From Nocardioides hwasunensis (GTDB lineage: Bacteria > Actinomycetota > Actinomycetes > Propionibacteriales > Nocardioidaceae), in assembly GCF_014779665.1 (NCBI RefSeq), contig NZ_JACXYY010000005.1, positions 1 to 64,000 on the forward strand: a stretch of DNA of 64,000 nucleotides, given 5' to 3'. A program made the position numbers and the translations under genes. Every line of letters starts with the position of its first letter. Positions within the stretch are counted from its first letter, which is position 1. Below, piece by piece: positions 55,364-63,716 of the stretch. The notes beneath the pieces were generated by a model. The model was not told the DNA's origin, ran no database searches, and saw nothing but the letters and a program-made list of their open reading frames with translations.

Positions 55364-56526
55364 AGCGGCAGCCTCGCAGACACCGCGAACCCGCCGCCCC
55401 CCGCGGGTCCCGCCTCCAGCGTCCCTCCGTGCACGGCTGCCCGCTCGCGCATGCCGACCAGCCCGAGCCCGTGGCCGTCGGAGCCCGCGGCGGCCCCGCG
55501 CCCGTCGTCGCGCACCTCGACCTCGACCTCGCGCCCGACGCCCACCCGCACCTCGACCGCGGCGTCCGGCCCGGCGTGCTTGCGGACGTTGGTCAGCGCC
55601 TCCTGCACGATCCGGTACGCCGCCAGCCCGACGCCGTCGGCGACCTCCGGCATCGGGTCGGGCAGGTCGGCCTCGACCCGGGTGCCGGCCAGCCGCGCCT
55701 CGTCGACCAGGTGGCGCACGTCGCCGAGCGTGGGCTGCGGTGCGACGCCGGTGTCGCCCTCGCGGAGCAGCCCGAGCAGTCGCCGCATCTCGGTGAGCGC
55801 GGACCGGCCGGTGGTGGAGATCGTCTCGAGGGTGCCGACCGCGACGTCGGGATCCTTGGCCGCCGCATAGCGTGCGCCGTCGGCCTGGATCACGATCACC
55901 GAGAGCCCGTGCGCGACGACGTCGTGCATCTCGCGGGCGATCCGGGACCGCTCGTCGCGGGCTGCGAGCTCGACCTCGCGCTCGGCCATCCGCTCGGCCT
56001 GCTCGGCGCGCGCGAGGAGGGAGGCGACGTACCGCTCCCGCGACTGGGCCGCGAAGCCGAGCGCCCACGCGGCGGTCACGATCGCGCCGATGGTGACGGT
56101 GTAGGGGACGAGCGAGCCGAGGCTGGGGCCGCCGGGGGGCGCGAAGGTGCTCATCCAGCGGTAGGACGCGACCACCGCACCGCAGTAGCCGATCGCGAGC
56201 GCCGCCGCGCCCTGCCAGCGCCGCGACCAGCGCGCGGTGGCGTAGACCGCGACCGGGAAGGCGAGCTGGCCGAAGGTGGGCTGGTCGACGAAGACGGCCT
56301 GCAGGACGCTGGCGGCGGCGACCGCGAGGAAGGCCGCCCACGGGTAGCGGCGCCGCCAGAACAACGGGGCGAGCTCCACGACGGTGAAGAGTGCCGAGCC
56401 CAGCTGCCCGGACAGCCCGTGGCCGACGAGCCCCAGCGTCAGGACGCCGCCCACCAGCAGCACGTCGAGCCCCCGGCGCGCGCGCGGGCCCAGGCGCCAC
56501 GGGTGGTGCTGCGTCGTGGTCGGCAT
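55360..56526 (-). CDS. Sensor histidine kinase (HisKA_3 type)
   Basis: This 388-residue kinase has an N-terminal membrane region of several helices with very short loops (about residues 18-150). The phospho-acceptor His lies in RSRIAREMHDVVAHGLS (about 206). The ATPase domain has EALTNVRKHAG, VRDDGRGAAAG and GLGLVGMRERAAVHGG. The lack of an extracellular sensor domain suggests sensing within the membrane, often via the associated transporter. ATG 56526 is used. Confidence 0.9.
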   Translation of the reverse strand: MPTTTQHHPWRLGPRARRGLDVLLVGGVLTLGLVGHGLSGQLGSALFTVVELAPLFWRRRYPWAAFLAVAAASVLQAVFVDQPTFGQLAFPVAVYATARWSRRWQGAAALAIGYCGAVVASYRWMSTFAPPGGPSLGSLVPYTVTIGAIVTAAWALGFAAQSRERYVASLLARAEQAERMAEREVELAARDERSRIAREMHDVVAHGLSVIVIQADGARYAAAKDPDVAVGTLETISTTGRSALTEMRRLLGLLREGDTGVAPQPTLGDVRHLVDEARLAGTRVEADLPDPMPEVADGVGLAAYRIVQEALTNVRKHAGPDAAVEVRVGVGREVEVEVRDDGRGAAAGSDGHGLGLVGMRERAAVHGGTLEAGPAGGGGFAVSARLPL

Positions 56527-56617
56527 GGGGCAGACGGTAGACGCTCGACCCGACCGGTGCGTCGGTCCACGGGAGGACCTCGAGGAGCCGGCTCCGCGCC
56601 CGAGTAGGGTGCGAGCC

Positions 56618-56770
56618 ATGACCCAGTGGGAATACCAGGTGGCGCCGATTCCGCTCCACAACGAGGCCCTGATGCTCAACAACTTCGGCCAGGACGGCTG
56701 GGAGCTGGTGGCCATCCACACCAACGCCCAGGGTGGTCTGGTGGCCTTCCTCAAGAAGCCGAAGGCCTGA
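56618..56770 (+). CDS. DUF4177-type small protein
   Basis: This 50-residue protein starts MTQWEYQVAPIPLHNEALML and ends GGLVAFLKKPKA, with the family's DGWELVAIH core. TAGGGT (56605-56610) ends 7 nt before the ATG, so the mRNA is probably leaderless. A protein of this size sits beside RidA in other Actinobacteria (Rv3678A). The function is unknown. Confidence 0.85.
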   Translation: MTQWEYQVAPIPLHNEALMLNNFGQDGWELVAIHTNAQGGLVAFLKKPKA

Positions 56771-56771
56771 C

Positions 56772-57242
56772 GTGACGGCGTCTGGGTCTGGGGCGGAGGC
56801 ACGGCTCGCCGAGCTGGGCATCACGATCCCCGAGGTCGTCCCGCCGGTCGCGGCCTACCAGCCCACCGCCCGCACCGGCGACCTCGTCTTCACCGCCGGC
56901 CAGCTGCCCGCGCGTGACGGCGAGATGCTCGCCATCGGCAAGGTCGGCGGCGAGGTCACCGAGGAGCAGGGCTACGAGTGCGCACGCCAGTGCGCCCTCA
57001 ACGCGCTCGCCGCGGTCAAGGCCGAGATCGGCTCGCTCGACGACGTCAAGCGCGTGGTCAAAGTCGTCGTCTTCGTCGCCTCGACCCCCGACTTCACCGG
57101 GCAGCCCAAGGTCGCCAACGGCGCCTCCGAGCTGCTCGGCCAGGTCTTCGGCGAGGCCGGCAAGCACGCCCGCTCCGCCGTCGGCGTGTCCGTCCTGCCG
57201 CTCGACGTGCCCGTCGAGGTCGAGATCATCGTCGAGGTCTGA
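56772..57242 (+). CDS. RidA family protein
   Basis: This 156-residue protein resembles the Rid group that hydrolyses reactive enamine/imine intermediates from PLP enzymes. It has VVPPVAAYQPTARTGDLVFT, TAGQLPARDG, QCALNALAAVKAEIGSLDDV and the C-terminal RSAVGVSVLPLDVPVEVEII. The usual catalytic Arg position is replaced by a Ser-Ala-Val-Gly-Val context of the longer Rid subgroup. It corresponds to Rv3678c. GTG 56772 follows the preceding stop by 1 nt. Confidence 0.88.
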   Translation: MTASGSGAEARLAELGITIPEVVPPVAAYQPTARTGDLVFTAGQLPARDGEMLAIGKVGGEVTEEQGYECARQCALNALAAVKAEIGSLDDVKRVVKVVVFVASTPDFTGQPKVANGASELLGQVFGEAGKHARSAVGVSVLPLDVPVEVEIIVEV

Positions 57243-57244
57243 GC

Positions 57245-58105
57245 GTGCAGCGACTCCCGCTGCCGGAGGCACTCGTCGCGAAGGCGCGAGCGTACGCCGC
57301 CGGCGACGGCGCCCCCGCCGAGCCGCGGGACGCGGCCACCGTGGTCCTGCTGCGCCCCGGCGCTCGCGCCTCGGAGCTCTACCTGCTGCGGCGGCAGACG
57401 TCGATGGCCTTCGCCGGCGGGATGTGCGTGTTCCCCGGCGGTGGCGTCGATCCACGCGACTTCGACGACGAGCTGGTCGACCGCGGTCTCTGGGCCGGTC
57501 CCTCGCCCGCCGAGTGGGCGACCCGCCTGGGCTGTGACGAGGCGAGGGCCCGGGCACTGGTGTGCGCGGCGGTGCGCGAGACCTTCGAGGAGTCGTCGGT
57601 GCTGCTCGCCGGTGCGAGCGCCGACGAGGTGGTCGCCGACACGACCGGCGACGACTGGGAGGCCGACCGGGTCGCCCTCGAGTCGCGCGAGCTGTCGCTG
57701 ACGGCGTTCCTCGAGCGGCGATCGCTCGTGCTCCGCACCGACCTCCTCGGTGCGTGGTCGGGCTGGCTGACCCCGATCTTCGAGCCACGTCGCTACCGCA
57801 CGTGGTTCTTCGTGGCCCGGCTCCCCGAGGGACAGGTCACCCGCGACGTCTCCACCGAGTCGTCGTCGGTGTGGTGGGCCGATGCCCTCGACGTCGTCGA
57901 GGACGTCGAGGAGCAGCGGGTGCAGATGATGCCGCCGACCTGGCTCACCTGCCTCGACGTGGGGCAGTACGCCGATCCCTCCGCCGTCCTCGCGGAGGCG
58001 CGGGGCCGGACGGTGGAGATGTTCATGCCCGAGGTGACCGCCGACGGGGAGGGGTTCATCCTGTCCACGCCGCCGCGCTACGTCTCCCTGCTGGCCGCGC
58101 GATGA
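57245..58105 (+). CDS. NUDIX hydrolase family protein
   Basis: This 286-residue protein has RDAATVVLLRPGARASELYL and FAGGMCVFPGGGVDPRDF near the start. A degenerate Nudix box (ALVCAAVRETFEESSVLLAG, about residues 100-119) lacks the standard leading Gly spacing but keeps RETFEES. It probably cleaves a nucleoside-diphosphate-linked compound such as CoA or an ADP-sugar. GTG 57245 is 2 nt after the RidA stop; its own stop overlaps the next ATG. Confidence 0.85.
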   Translation: MQRLPLPEALVAKARAYAAGDGAPAEPRDAATVVLLRPGARASELYLLRRQTSMAFAGGMCVFPGGGVDPRDFDDELVDRGLWAGPSPAEWATRLGCDEARARALVCAAVRETFEESSVLLAGASADEVVADTTGDDWEADRVALESRELSLTAFLERRSLVLRTDLLGAWSGWLTPIFEPRRYRTWFFVARLPEGQVTRDVSTESSSVWWADALDVVEDVEEQRVQMMPPTWLTCLDVGQYADPSAVLAEARGRTVEMFMPEVTADGEGFILSTPPRYVSLLAAR

Positions 58106-58908
58106 GCTCGCCGACCCCCTGGGCCGGCGGCGCCTTCGGCGACACGGGCACCTGCGTGCTGGCGCCGAACGCCGGGATGATGACCCTCGACGGCACCAAC
58201 ACCTGGGTGCTGCGCGACCCCGACTCGTCCCGGTCGGTGGTCGTCGACCCGGGCCCGTCGATCGAGGCCCACCTGTCCGCGGTCGACGCCGCCGCGGGTG
58301 ACGTGTCGGTCGTGCTGCTGACCCACCACCACGCCGACCACAGCGAGGCGGCCCGGGAGTACGCCGAGCGGCACGGGTGCGGCGTACGCGCTCTCGACCC
58401 GGCCTACCGGCTCGGCTCGGAGGGGCTCGGCGAGGGCGACGTGGTCGCGGTCGGCGACCTCGAGGTGCACGTCGTCGCGACCCCCGGGCACACCTCGGAC
58501 TCGCTGTCGTTCGTCGTGCCGCAGGACCGCGCCGTGCTCACCGGCGACACCGTCCTGGGCCGCGGCACCACCGTCGTCGCGCACCCCGACGGCCAGCTGG
58601 GGGCGTACCTCTCCTCGCTCCAGCGGCTGCACGCCCTCTGCGGCGAGCAGGGCATCACCACCGTCTGGCCCGGCCACGGCCCGGTCATCGACGACGCGCT
58701 GGGCGCCCTCGACTTCTACCTCGCCCACCGCGAGCAGCGGCTCGAGCAGGTGCGCGAGGCGCTCGCGTCCCTGCCCCCCTCGTCCGCGTCGGACGACCCC
58801 GCCCGCGCGATCGTGGAGATCGTCTACGCCGACGTCGACCCGGTGCTGTGGGGTGCGGCCGAGCTGTCGGTCCGCGCCCAGCTGGCCTACCTCGCCACCG
58901 CGGGGTAG
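58102..58908 (+). CDS. Metallo-beta-lactamase fold hydrolase
   Basis: This 268-residue hydrolase has metal motif LLTHHHADHSEAA (about residue 74), TPGHTSDSLSF (about 130), LTGDTVLGRGTT (about 149) and a terminal VWPGHGPVIDDAL (about 193). It corresponds to Rv3677c and resembles the glyoxylase II / LACTB2-like group; substrates are probably thioesters or nucleic acid. Its final codons and TAG stop lie inside the palindrome starting at 58899. Confidence 0.9.
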   Translation: MSSPTPWAGGAFGDTGTCVLAPNAGMMTLDGTNTWVLRDPDSSRSVVVDPGPSIEAHLSAVDAAAGDVSVVLLTHHHADHSEAAREYAERHGCGVRALDPAYRLGSEGLGEGDVVAVGDLEVHVVATPGHTSDSLSFVVPQDRAVLTGDTVLGRGTTVVAHPDGQLGAYLSSLQRLHALCGEQGITTVWPGHGPVIDDALGALDFYLAHREQRLEQVREALASLPPSSASDDPARAIVEIVYADVDPVLWGAAELSVRAQLAYLATAG

Positions 58909-58970
58909 TCCGCATCAATCCTCCGGTCGATCCGAGAATCGACCGGAACTCTGATACGGACTACCCCGCG
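58899..58970. repeat. Long palindrome containing the hydrolase stop codon
   Basis: Perfect 14-bp outer arms CGCGGGGTAGTCCG (58899-58912) / CGGACTACCCCGCG (58957-58970) are followed inward by a 4-bp and a 10-bp stem (TCCGGTCGAT / ATCGACCGGA). It can act as a terminator. It shares GGGGTAGTCC ends with the palindrome at 59200. Confidence 0.85.
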
Positions 58971-58984
58971 AGGGGGTCTTGAGA

Positions 58985-59192
58985 ACCTCGACCACCCCAC
59001 CCTGTGCTCGGACTGGACCGTCCGGCAGCTCGCCGCCCACGTGGCGACCGGTCCCGCCGGTTCGTCGAGATGCGGAGCGGCCTGACCGACGAGAACCGCT
59101 CCGGGGCCTTCGGCTCCGAGGTCTCGCTGTCGGACGACGCGTCGGCGTACGAGCGGCTCGTGGCGTTCGCCGGCCGCGACCCCCGCCCCTGA
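58985..59192 (+). pseudogene. Remnant of a TIGR03086/maleylpyruvate isomerase-like gene
   Basis: One frame reads ENLDHPTLCSDWTVRQLAAH, a typical N-terminal segment of the mycothiol-dependent isomerase fold (LCxxWTVRxLAAH). It ends at a stop after about 35 codons. Another frame reads GAFGSEVSLSDDASAYERLV ... AFAGRDPRP, which resembles the C-terminal end of TIGR03086 proteins. The middle (well over 100 codons) is missing. The two pieces are trapped between the two palindromes. Confidence 0.6.
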
Positions 59193-59199
59193 CCGCGGG

Positions 59200-59254
59200 G
59201 GTAGTCCCCTACGTTCTGGTCGTCGTCCGAGCGCCCAGAACGTAGGGGACTACC
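59200..59254. repeat. Second long palindrome, containing the stop of the TolB-like gene
   Basis: Perfect 20-bp arms GGTAGTCCCCTACGTTCTGG (59200-59219) and its complement (59235-59254) flank 15 nt. The stop codon of the minus-strand gene (59250-59252) lies in the right arm. Ends match the element at 58899. Functions at least as a bidirectional terminator. Confidence 0.88.
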
Positions 59255-60395
59255 GCAGCGGGCGACGGAGGAGGCGCCGGAGCCCCATGAGTACGCCGAT
59301 GGCGCCGGCGACGCCGAGGCCGATCATCCACGAGACGTCGCGCTGCTGGTCCGCGAGCGGGTCGCCGAAGTCGTGGGTCAGCTGTTGCGACGACGTGCCG
59401 TCGAGGTCGGGGACGAGGTCGACGGCGAGGCTGAGCACGACCCCGTCCTGCGGGACGTCGCGCACCAGGATGCGGTAGGTCCACTCCGACTCGGGGACGT
59501 CGGGCGAGGTGAGGAGCACCAGGTGCGCCCCCTCGACGTACGACTCGGGAGGTGCGTCGACCTGCTCGACGACGAGGTGGTCCTGGGCCCAGCCCAGCGG
59601 CCGGGTGGTGGCGCCCTGCGGATACAGGTCCGTCGGGAGCGCTCGTTCGACGCGCTTGCCCCGCTGCTGGGCGAACGTCGCGCTGTCGCCCACTTCCAGG
59701 GTGCTGACCGCGGTCAGCTCATTGGTCGGGGACGGGATGCCCAGCAGTGCCGACGTCCTGAACACCTCGGACTCGCCGCCGATCGGAAGCAGGCCGCCGG
59801 AGTCCTTGCCGTCCCGGTCGGTGCCGGTCCACAGCAGGTGGTCCGAACCCGGTGTCCAGGCGAGTGTGTCGACGTCCCGGTGCTCGTCGTTCGCGGGGAA
59901 GAAGGTCCCTTCGCCGGTCTCGAGGTCGATGACGTGGATCCGCCCGAGGACGGCCCAGGCCAAGTGCTTCCCGTCGGGGGACAGGGCGAGCTTCCCGGTC
60001 TCGGTCGGCCCGTCCGGGAGGTCGAGCTGGCGGTAGCGGCCGTCCTCGGCCCCGATGACCACCGGCCGCATGGAGGTGGGTGAGAGGAAGGCGACCGAGG
60101 ACCGGCCGACGGCGAGGTCGGTCGTCACCGGCAGGTCGGCCGGGACGTCGTCGATCCGGCTGGGGATCGCGCCGCCGGGGACCGTGTCCGTGGACGCCGT
60201 ACGTGCCTCGCGGTCGCCGCAGCCCAGCAGCACTGCACTCCAGGTGACGGAGGCGATGATCGCGAGCACCGCCGCGGCGACCAGCACCTGGCCGCGGCGA
60301 CGCGAGGCCTGCGCGCGCTGCCAGAGGTCGTCGGAGACCGGGAGCGGCTCGGCGGAGTCGGCGAGCCGCCGGAAGGTGGTGCGGAGGTCGTTCAT
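59250..60395 (-). CDS. Membrane-bound TolB/WD40-like partner of an ECF sigma factor (copy 1)
   Basis: This 381-residue protein has a short cytoplasmic N-terminus MNDLRTTFRRLADSAEPLPV and one helix (about residues 37-57, VLVAAAVLAIIASVTWSAVL). A beta-propeller-like external domain (LALSPDGKHLAWAVLGRIHV) precedes a second helix near the C-terminus (about 352-372). Its ATG overlaps the sigma-factor stop (ATGA). The short N-terminus would be the sigma-binding part and the propeller a sensor, by analogy with anti-sigma factors; this is inference. It is a paralogue of 61064-62332. Confidence 0.75.
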   Translation of the reverse strand: MNDLRTTFRRLADSAEPLPVSDDLWQRAQASRRRGQVLVAAAVLAIIASVTWSAVLLGCGDREARTASTDTVPGGAIPSRIDDVPADLPVTTDLAVGRSSVAFLSPTSMRPVVIGAEDGRYRQLDLPDGPTETGKLALSPDGKHLAWAVLGRIHVIDLETGEGTFFPANDEHRDVDTLAWTPGSDHLLWTGTDRDGKDSGGLLPIGGESEVFRTSALLGIPSPTNELTAVSTLEVGDSATFAQQRGKRVERALPTDLYPQGATTRPLGWAQDHLVVEQVDAPPESYVEGAHLVLLTSPDVPESEWTYRILVRDVPQDGVVLSLAVDLVPDLDGTSSQQLTHDFGDPLADQQRDVSWMIGLGVAGAIGVLMGLRRLLRRPLR

Positions 60396-60892
60396 GCGTC
60401 TGCTCCGATCAGCTCGGCGAGCTCGGGGGCGAGCGTCCGCAGCCGGGCGAGGGCGTGGCGGGTCGTGGACTTCACCGTGCTGGTCGAGAGACCGAGCGCG
60501 CGGGCGGTCTCGACCTCGGTGAGGTCCTCGTAGAAGCGCAGCACGAGCACGGTGCGCTGCTTGGTGGTGAGGTGGCCGAGCGCCTCGTCGAGCGTCAGCC
60601 GTAGGTCGGTGTCGGGCGACGTGGACGCGCCGTCGTAGGCCCCCAGCGACATCTCGGTCACGTGGCGTCGGCGCCGCCACCACGAGATGTTCTGGTGATA
60701 CATCGCCCGCCGCACGTAGGCCTCGGGCGAGGTGTGGATCCGCCGCCAGTGCTTGGCCGCCTGCAGCAGCGCGGCCTGCACCAGGTCCTGCGCGAGGTGG
60801 TGGTCGCCGGTCAGGAGGTACGCCGTCCGCGACAGCGCGGCCTGCCGCCCCGCCACGAACTCGGCGAAGCCCGCCTCGTCGTCAGTGATCAC
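60392..60892 (-). CDS. SigE-family ECF sigma factor (copy 1)
   Basis: This 166-residue sigma factor has region 2 with LSRTAYLLTGDHHLAQDLVQ and EAYVRRAMYHQNISWWRRRR. Region 4 has LTTKQRTVLVLRFYEDLTEV and the recognition helix LGLSTSTVKSTTRHALARLR. It starts at GTG 60892. CGTCGTA (reverse complement of 60922-60928) lies 30 nt upstream and recurs before the second copy, so both may drive their own promoters. The encoded partner at 59250 is translationally coupled. Confidence 0.88.
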   Translation of the reverse strand: MITDDEAGFAEFVAGRQAALSRTAYLLTGDHHLAQDLVQAALLQAAKHWRRIHTSPEAYVRRAMYHQNISWWRRRRHVTEMSLGAYDGASTSPDTDLRLTLDEALGHLTTKQRTVLVLRFYEDLTEVETARALGLSTSTVKSTTRHALARLRTLAPELAELIGADA

Positions 60893-61063
60893 CGGTGTGC
60901 ACCCCCCAGAAATGCGCTCTGTACGACGTCAGACGCCGGCCCGCGTCGTGCCGGGTGGTACCAGTGGCGAACTTTCTGGCAGGAGACGCGCGGACATTGG
61001 TCATCGGTCCGTCATGCTGGCACGCCTGACAGCGGTGCCCGCCCGCAACGTCTGCCCGTGCGT

Positions 61064-62332
61064 CTACGTGCGGCGGCGGATGCCACGGGACAGGAGCCGG
61101 AGTGCGCCCACGACGACCGCGATGATCACCAGGGCGAGGACGGCCAGCAGGGCCTCGGACCACACTGGGAGCGCGGGGCTGCTGGTCTCCGCGCCGGCAG
61201 CACCGGGTGAGCTGAAGTCGTGGGTCAGCTGCTGCTCAGGGCTTCCGTCGAGGTCGGGGACGAGGTCCACCGCGATGCTGGTGCCGAGCCCCTCGGGCAG
61301 GTCCTCGACCAGCGTGCGCCAGACCCACTCCGACTCCGAACGGTCGGGTGAGGTGAGGAGCACGACATCGTCGCCGACCTCGGCCACGAGCAGACTGTCG
61401 TCGGCCCACCCGATCGGTCGCACGACGGAGCCGTCGGGGTAGTGGTCGTCCGGGATGCCGCGGCCGAGGTCGCTGCCGGACGACGTCACGAACGGCACGG
61501 CGTCGACGGGTTCGTCGACAGGCGGCCCGCCCTTCTGCAGGTCCACGAGGCGCAGGTCGGTGCCGGGGAAGGTCGCGCTGATCCCGGCCCCCGGCGCCAT
61601 CACGCCGACGAGTGGCTGGGAGCTCGTGTCGCCGGTCGACGGATCGACCGTGCAGCTGACCACGCCGGGGTCCTCCGGCTCGAAGGCATCCCGGTTGATC
61701 CCGACGATCGAGATCTGGTCGTCGGGCGTCCACGTCATCGCCCACGGCGTGGGCCCGCACGCCGGAAGGTCGACCAGCTCGCTCTCGCCGGTGGCGAGGT
61801 CGACCGTGCGGTACCAGGAGGTCATGATGGAGAACTCGCCCGGATCACGCTCCATGCGCGAGACGGTCGGGTACGCCAGTCGCGTGCCGTCGGGCGACAA
61901 CGCGAACCAGGAACCGCTGCGGGAGTCGGCGTAGTCGTCGAACGAGTCGGCGTCCGGGAAGTCCGGCAGCTCCACGCGGTGCGCCTCGCCCGTGCTGGCG
62001 TCCACCAGCACCGGCTGAGCGTCGGAGTCGACGTACGCCACCGAGGCGCGGCCGACCGCGAGATCGGTGAGTACGTCGCCGCCGGGCTCGGGGATGACAC
62101 TCGGGATCGCGCCGCCCGGCACCTCGGTGTCGGCCGTGCGGGCCTCACGGTCGGGCTGGAGGGCGAGGGCGCTGGCCCCGGCGATCGCCGCCACCGCGAC
62201 GACGGCAGCCGCCCCGCGGACGATGCGGGTGTGGCGCCGCGCGCGCCGGCCGCGGTCCCACGCGGAGGGGTCGGGGGTGAAGGTCTGGGTGTCGGCGAGG
62301 GCGTGGAGCTCCTCGCGGAAGTCTGTGCTCAT
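61064..62332 (-). CDS. Membrane-bound TolB/WD40-like partner of an ECF sigma factor (copy 2)
   Basis: This 422-residue paralogue of the protein at 59250 starts MSTDFREELHALADTQTFTP. A helix (about residues 38-58, IVRGAAAVVAVAAIAGASAL) leads into a propeller-like domain (WFALSPDGTRLAYPTVSRME) and a second helix near the C-terminus (EALLAVLALVIIAVVVGAL). Shared landmarks include PGGAIPS, DLAVGRxSVA, EDLP/RDVP and SIAVDLVPDLDGSPEQQLTH. It is about 40 residues longer, mostly in the middle. The ATG overlaps the sigma stop. Role as anti-sigma or sensor is inferred. Confidence 0.75.
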   Translation of the reverse strand: MSTDFREELHALADTQTFTPDPSAWDRGRRARRHTRIVRGAAAVVAVAAIAGASALALQPDREARTADTEVPGGAIPSVIPEPGGDVLTDLAVGRASVAYVDSDAQPVLVDASTGEAHRVELPDFPDADSFDDYADSRSGSWFALSPDGTRLAYPTVSRMERDPGEFSIMTSWYRTVDLATGESELVDLPACGPTPWAMTWTPDDQISIVGINRDAFEPEDPGVVSCTVDPSTGDTSSQPLVGVMAPGAGISATFPGTDLRLVDLQKGGPPVDEPVDAVPFVTSSGSDLGRGIPDDHYPDGSVVRPIGWADDSLLVAEVGDDVVLLTSPDRSESEWVWRTLVEDLPEGLGTSIAVDLVPDLDGSPEQQLTHDFSSPGAAGAETSSPALPVWSEALLAVLALVIIAVVVGALRLLSRGIRRRT

Positions 62333-62820
62333 GCGTCTGCTCCCACCAGGTCGGCGAGCTCGGGTGCGAGGTCGCGCAGCCGCTTGAGGGCCTGCCGCGA
62401 CATGGACTTCACCGCTCCGCTGGAGATGCCCAGGGCCTTGGCGGTCTGGACCTCGGTGAGGTCTTCGAAGTAGCGCAGCACCAGCACGGTCCGCTGGCGC
62501 GCGGTGAGCCGGCGCAGTGCCTGCTCGAGGGTGAGCCGCAACGTCGGGTCCGACGCGGGCGCCGCGGCGTCGTACGAGCCGAGCGTGGTCTCCGCGAACT
62601 TGCGGCGGCGCCACCAGGAGATGTTCTGGTGGTACATCGTGCGCCGGACGTAGGCCTCCGGCGAGGTGTCGATGCGCTCCCAGTGCTGGGCCGCCTTGGC
62701 GAGCGCGGCCTGCACGAGGTCCTCAGCGAGGTGGTGGTCACCCGTGAGGAGGTACGCCGTCCGCGCGAGGGCAGGGCCGCGCGCATGGACGAACTGGTCG
62801 AACCCGGATCGATCGCTCAT
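62329..62820 (-). CDS. SigE-family ECF sigma factor (copy 2)
   Basis: This 163-residue sigma factor is clearly paralogous to 60392-60892 (ARTAYLLTGDHHLAEDLVQA, EAYVRRTMYHQNISWWRRRK, LTARQRTVLVLRYFEDLTEV, LGISSGAVKSMSRQALKRLR). The recognition helices differ (SSGAVKSMSRQ versus STSTVKSTTRH), so promoter choice may have diverged. CGTCGTA lies 20 nt before its ATG. Confidence 0.88.
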   Translation of the reverse strand: MSDRSGFDQFVHARGPALARTAYLLTGDHHLAEDLVQAALAKAAQHWERIDTSPEAYVRRTMYHQNISWWRRRKFAETTLGSYDAAAPASDPTLRLTLEQALRRLTARQRTVLVLRYFEDLTEVQTAKALGISSGAVKSMSRQALKRLRDLAPELADLVGADA

Positions 62821-62888
62821 CGTGAACCCCCTTCACCACCTACGACGCAGGAGTGCGCCGGTGCGGGGGTCAGCCGGGCGGAACTATC

Positions 62889-63566
62889 TCAGCGCGCGCG
62901 GCGCGAGAGGCGCTCGAGGTCCATGATCACCACGGAGCGGGGCTCGAGTCGCAGCCAGCCGCGCGAGGCGAAGTCGGCGAGCGCCTTGTTGACCGTCTCG
63001 CGGGAGGCGCCGACCAGCTGGGCGAGCTCCTCCTGGGTGAGGTCGTGGTGCACGTGGACGCCGTCGTCGGCGGTGCGGCCGAAGCGGTCGGCGAGGTCGA
63101 GCAGTGCCTTGGCGACCCGGCCCGGGACGTCGGAGAAGACCAGGTCGGCGACCACGTCGTTGGACTTGCGCAGCCGCGAGGCGAGCTGGGAGAGCAGGCC
63201 GCGGGCGACCTGCGGGCGCCCGTCGAGCCAGCGGAGGAGGTCGTCGTGCGACAGCGAGCCGAAGGTGGCGTCGGTGACCGCGGTGACGGTGGCCGAGCGC
63301 GGGCCCGGGTCGAAGAGGGACAGCTCGCCGAACATCTGGCCGGGGCCCATGATGGCCAGCAGGTTCTCGCGACCGTCGGAGGAGGAGCGGCCGAGCTTCA
63401 CCTTGCCCTCGGTGACGATGTAGAGCTTGTCGCCCGAGTCGCCCTCGTGGAAGAGGACGTCGCCACGACGCAGCGTGGTCTCGGCCATCGAGTTGCCCAG
63501 CGCTGTCGCCGCCTCGTCATCGAGCGAGCTGAACAGCGGTGCCTGCCGGAGCACGTCGTTGTCCAC
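62889..63566 (-). CDS. crp: Crp/Fnr family cAMP-type transcriptional regulator
   Basis: This 225-residue regulator has a cyclic-nucleotide-binding domain (VLFHEGDSGDKLYIVTEGKV, then the phosphate-binding MFGELSLFDPGPRSATVTAV). A dimer helix (ARGLLSQLASRLRKSNDVVA) and a winged helix (LTQEELAQLVGASRETVNKA, about residues 175-194) follow. It is the Rv3676/GlxR-type protein and diverges from nth as in M. tuberculosis. GTG 63566 has GGAGG 7 nt upstream. Candidate binding sites in this window precede both ThuA/GSDH genes. Confidence 0.93.
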   Translation of the reverse strand: MDNDVLRQAPLFSSLDDEAATALGNSMAETTLRRGDVLFHEGDSGDKLYIVTEGKVKLGRSSSDGRENLLAIMGPGQMFGELSLFDPGPRSATVTAVTDATFGSLSHDDLLRWLDGRPQVARGLLSQLASRLRKSNDVVADLVFSDVPGRVAKALLDLADRFGRTADDGVHVHHDLTQEELAQLVGASRETVNKALADFASRGWLRLEPRSVVIMDLERLSRRAR

Positions 63567-63716
63567 GTCATTCCTCCCAGTCGGGTGCGCCCGGTGGTGC
63601 GGTCCGGGATCGGCACGATCCTAGCCGTGGTCCGCCTCACACGGGTGGACCTGCCCACGTAATCCGCGGCCGACGGTCCCGATCGTGCTGTCGGCGGCGG
63701 ACCGTAGGCTGGGCAG

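Noticed and set aside
63620..63640. Crp autoregulatory site near crp (GTGG-N6-TCAC)
   Set aside because: One half-site mismatch at a key position and no clear spacing to a promoter; too weak to list.
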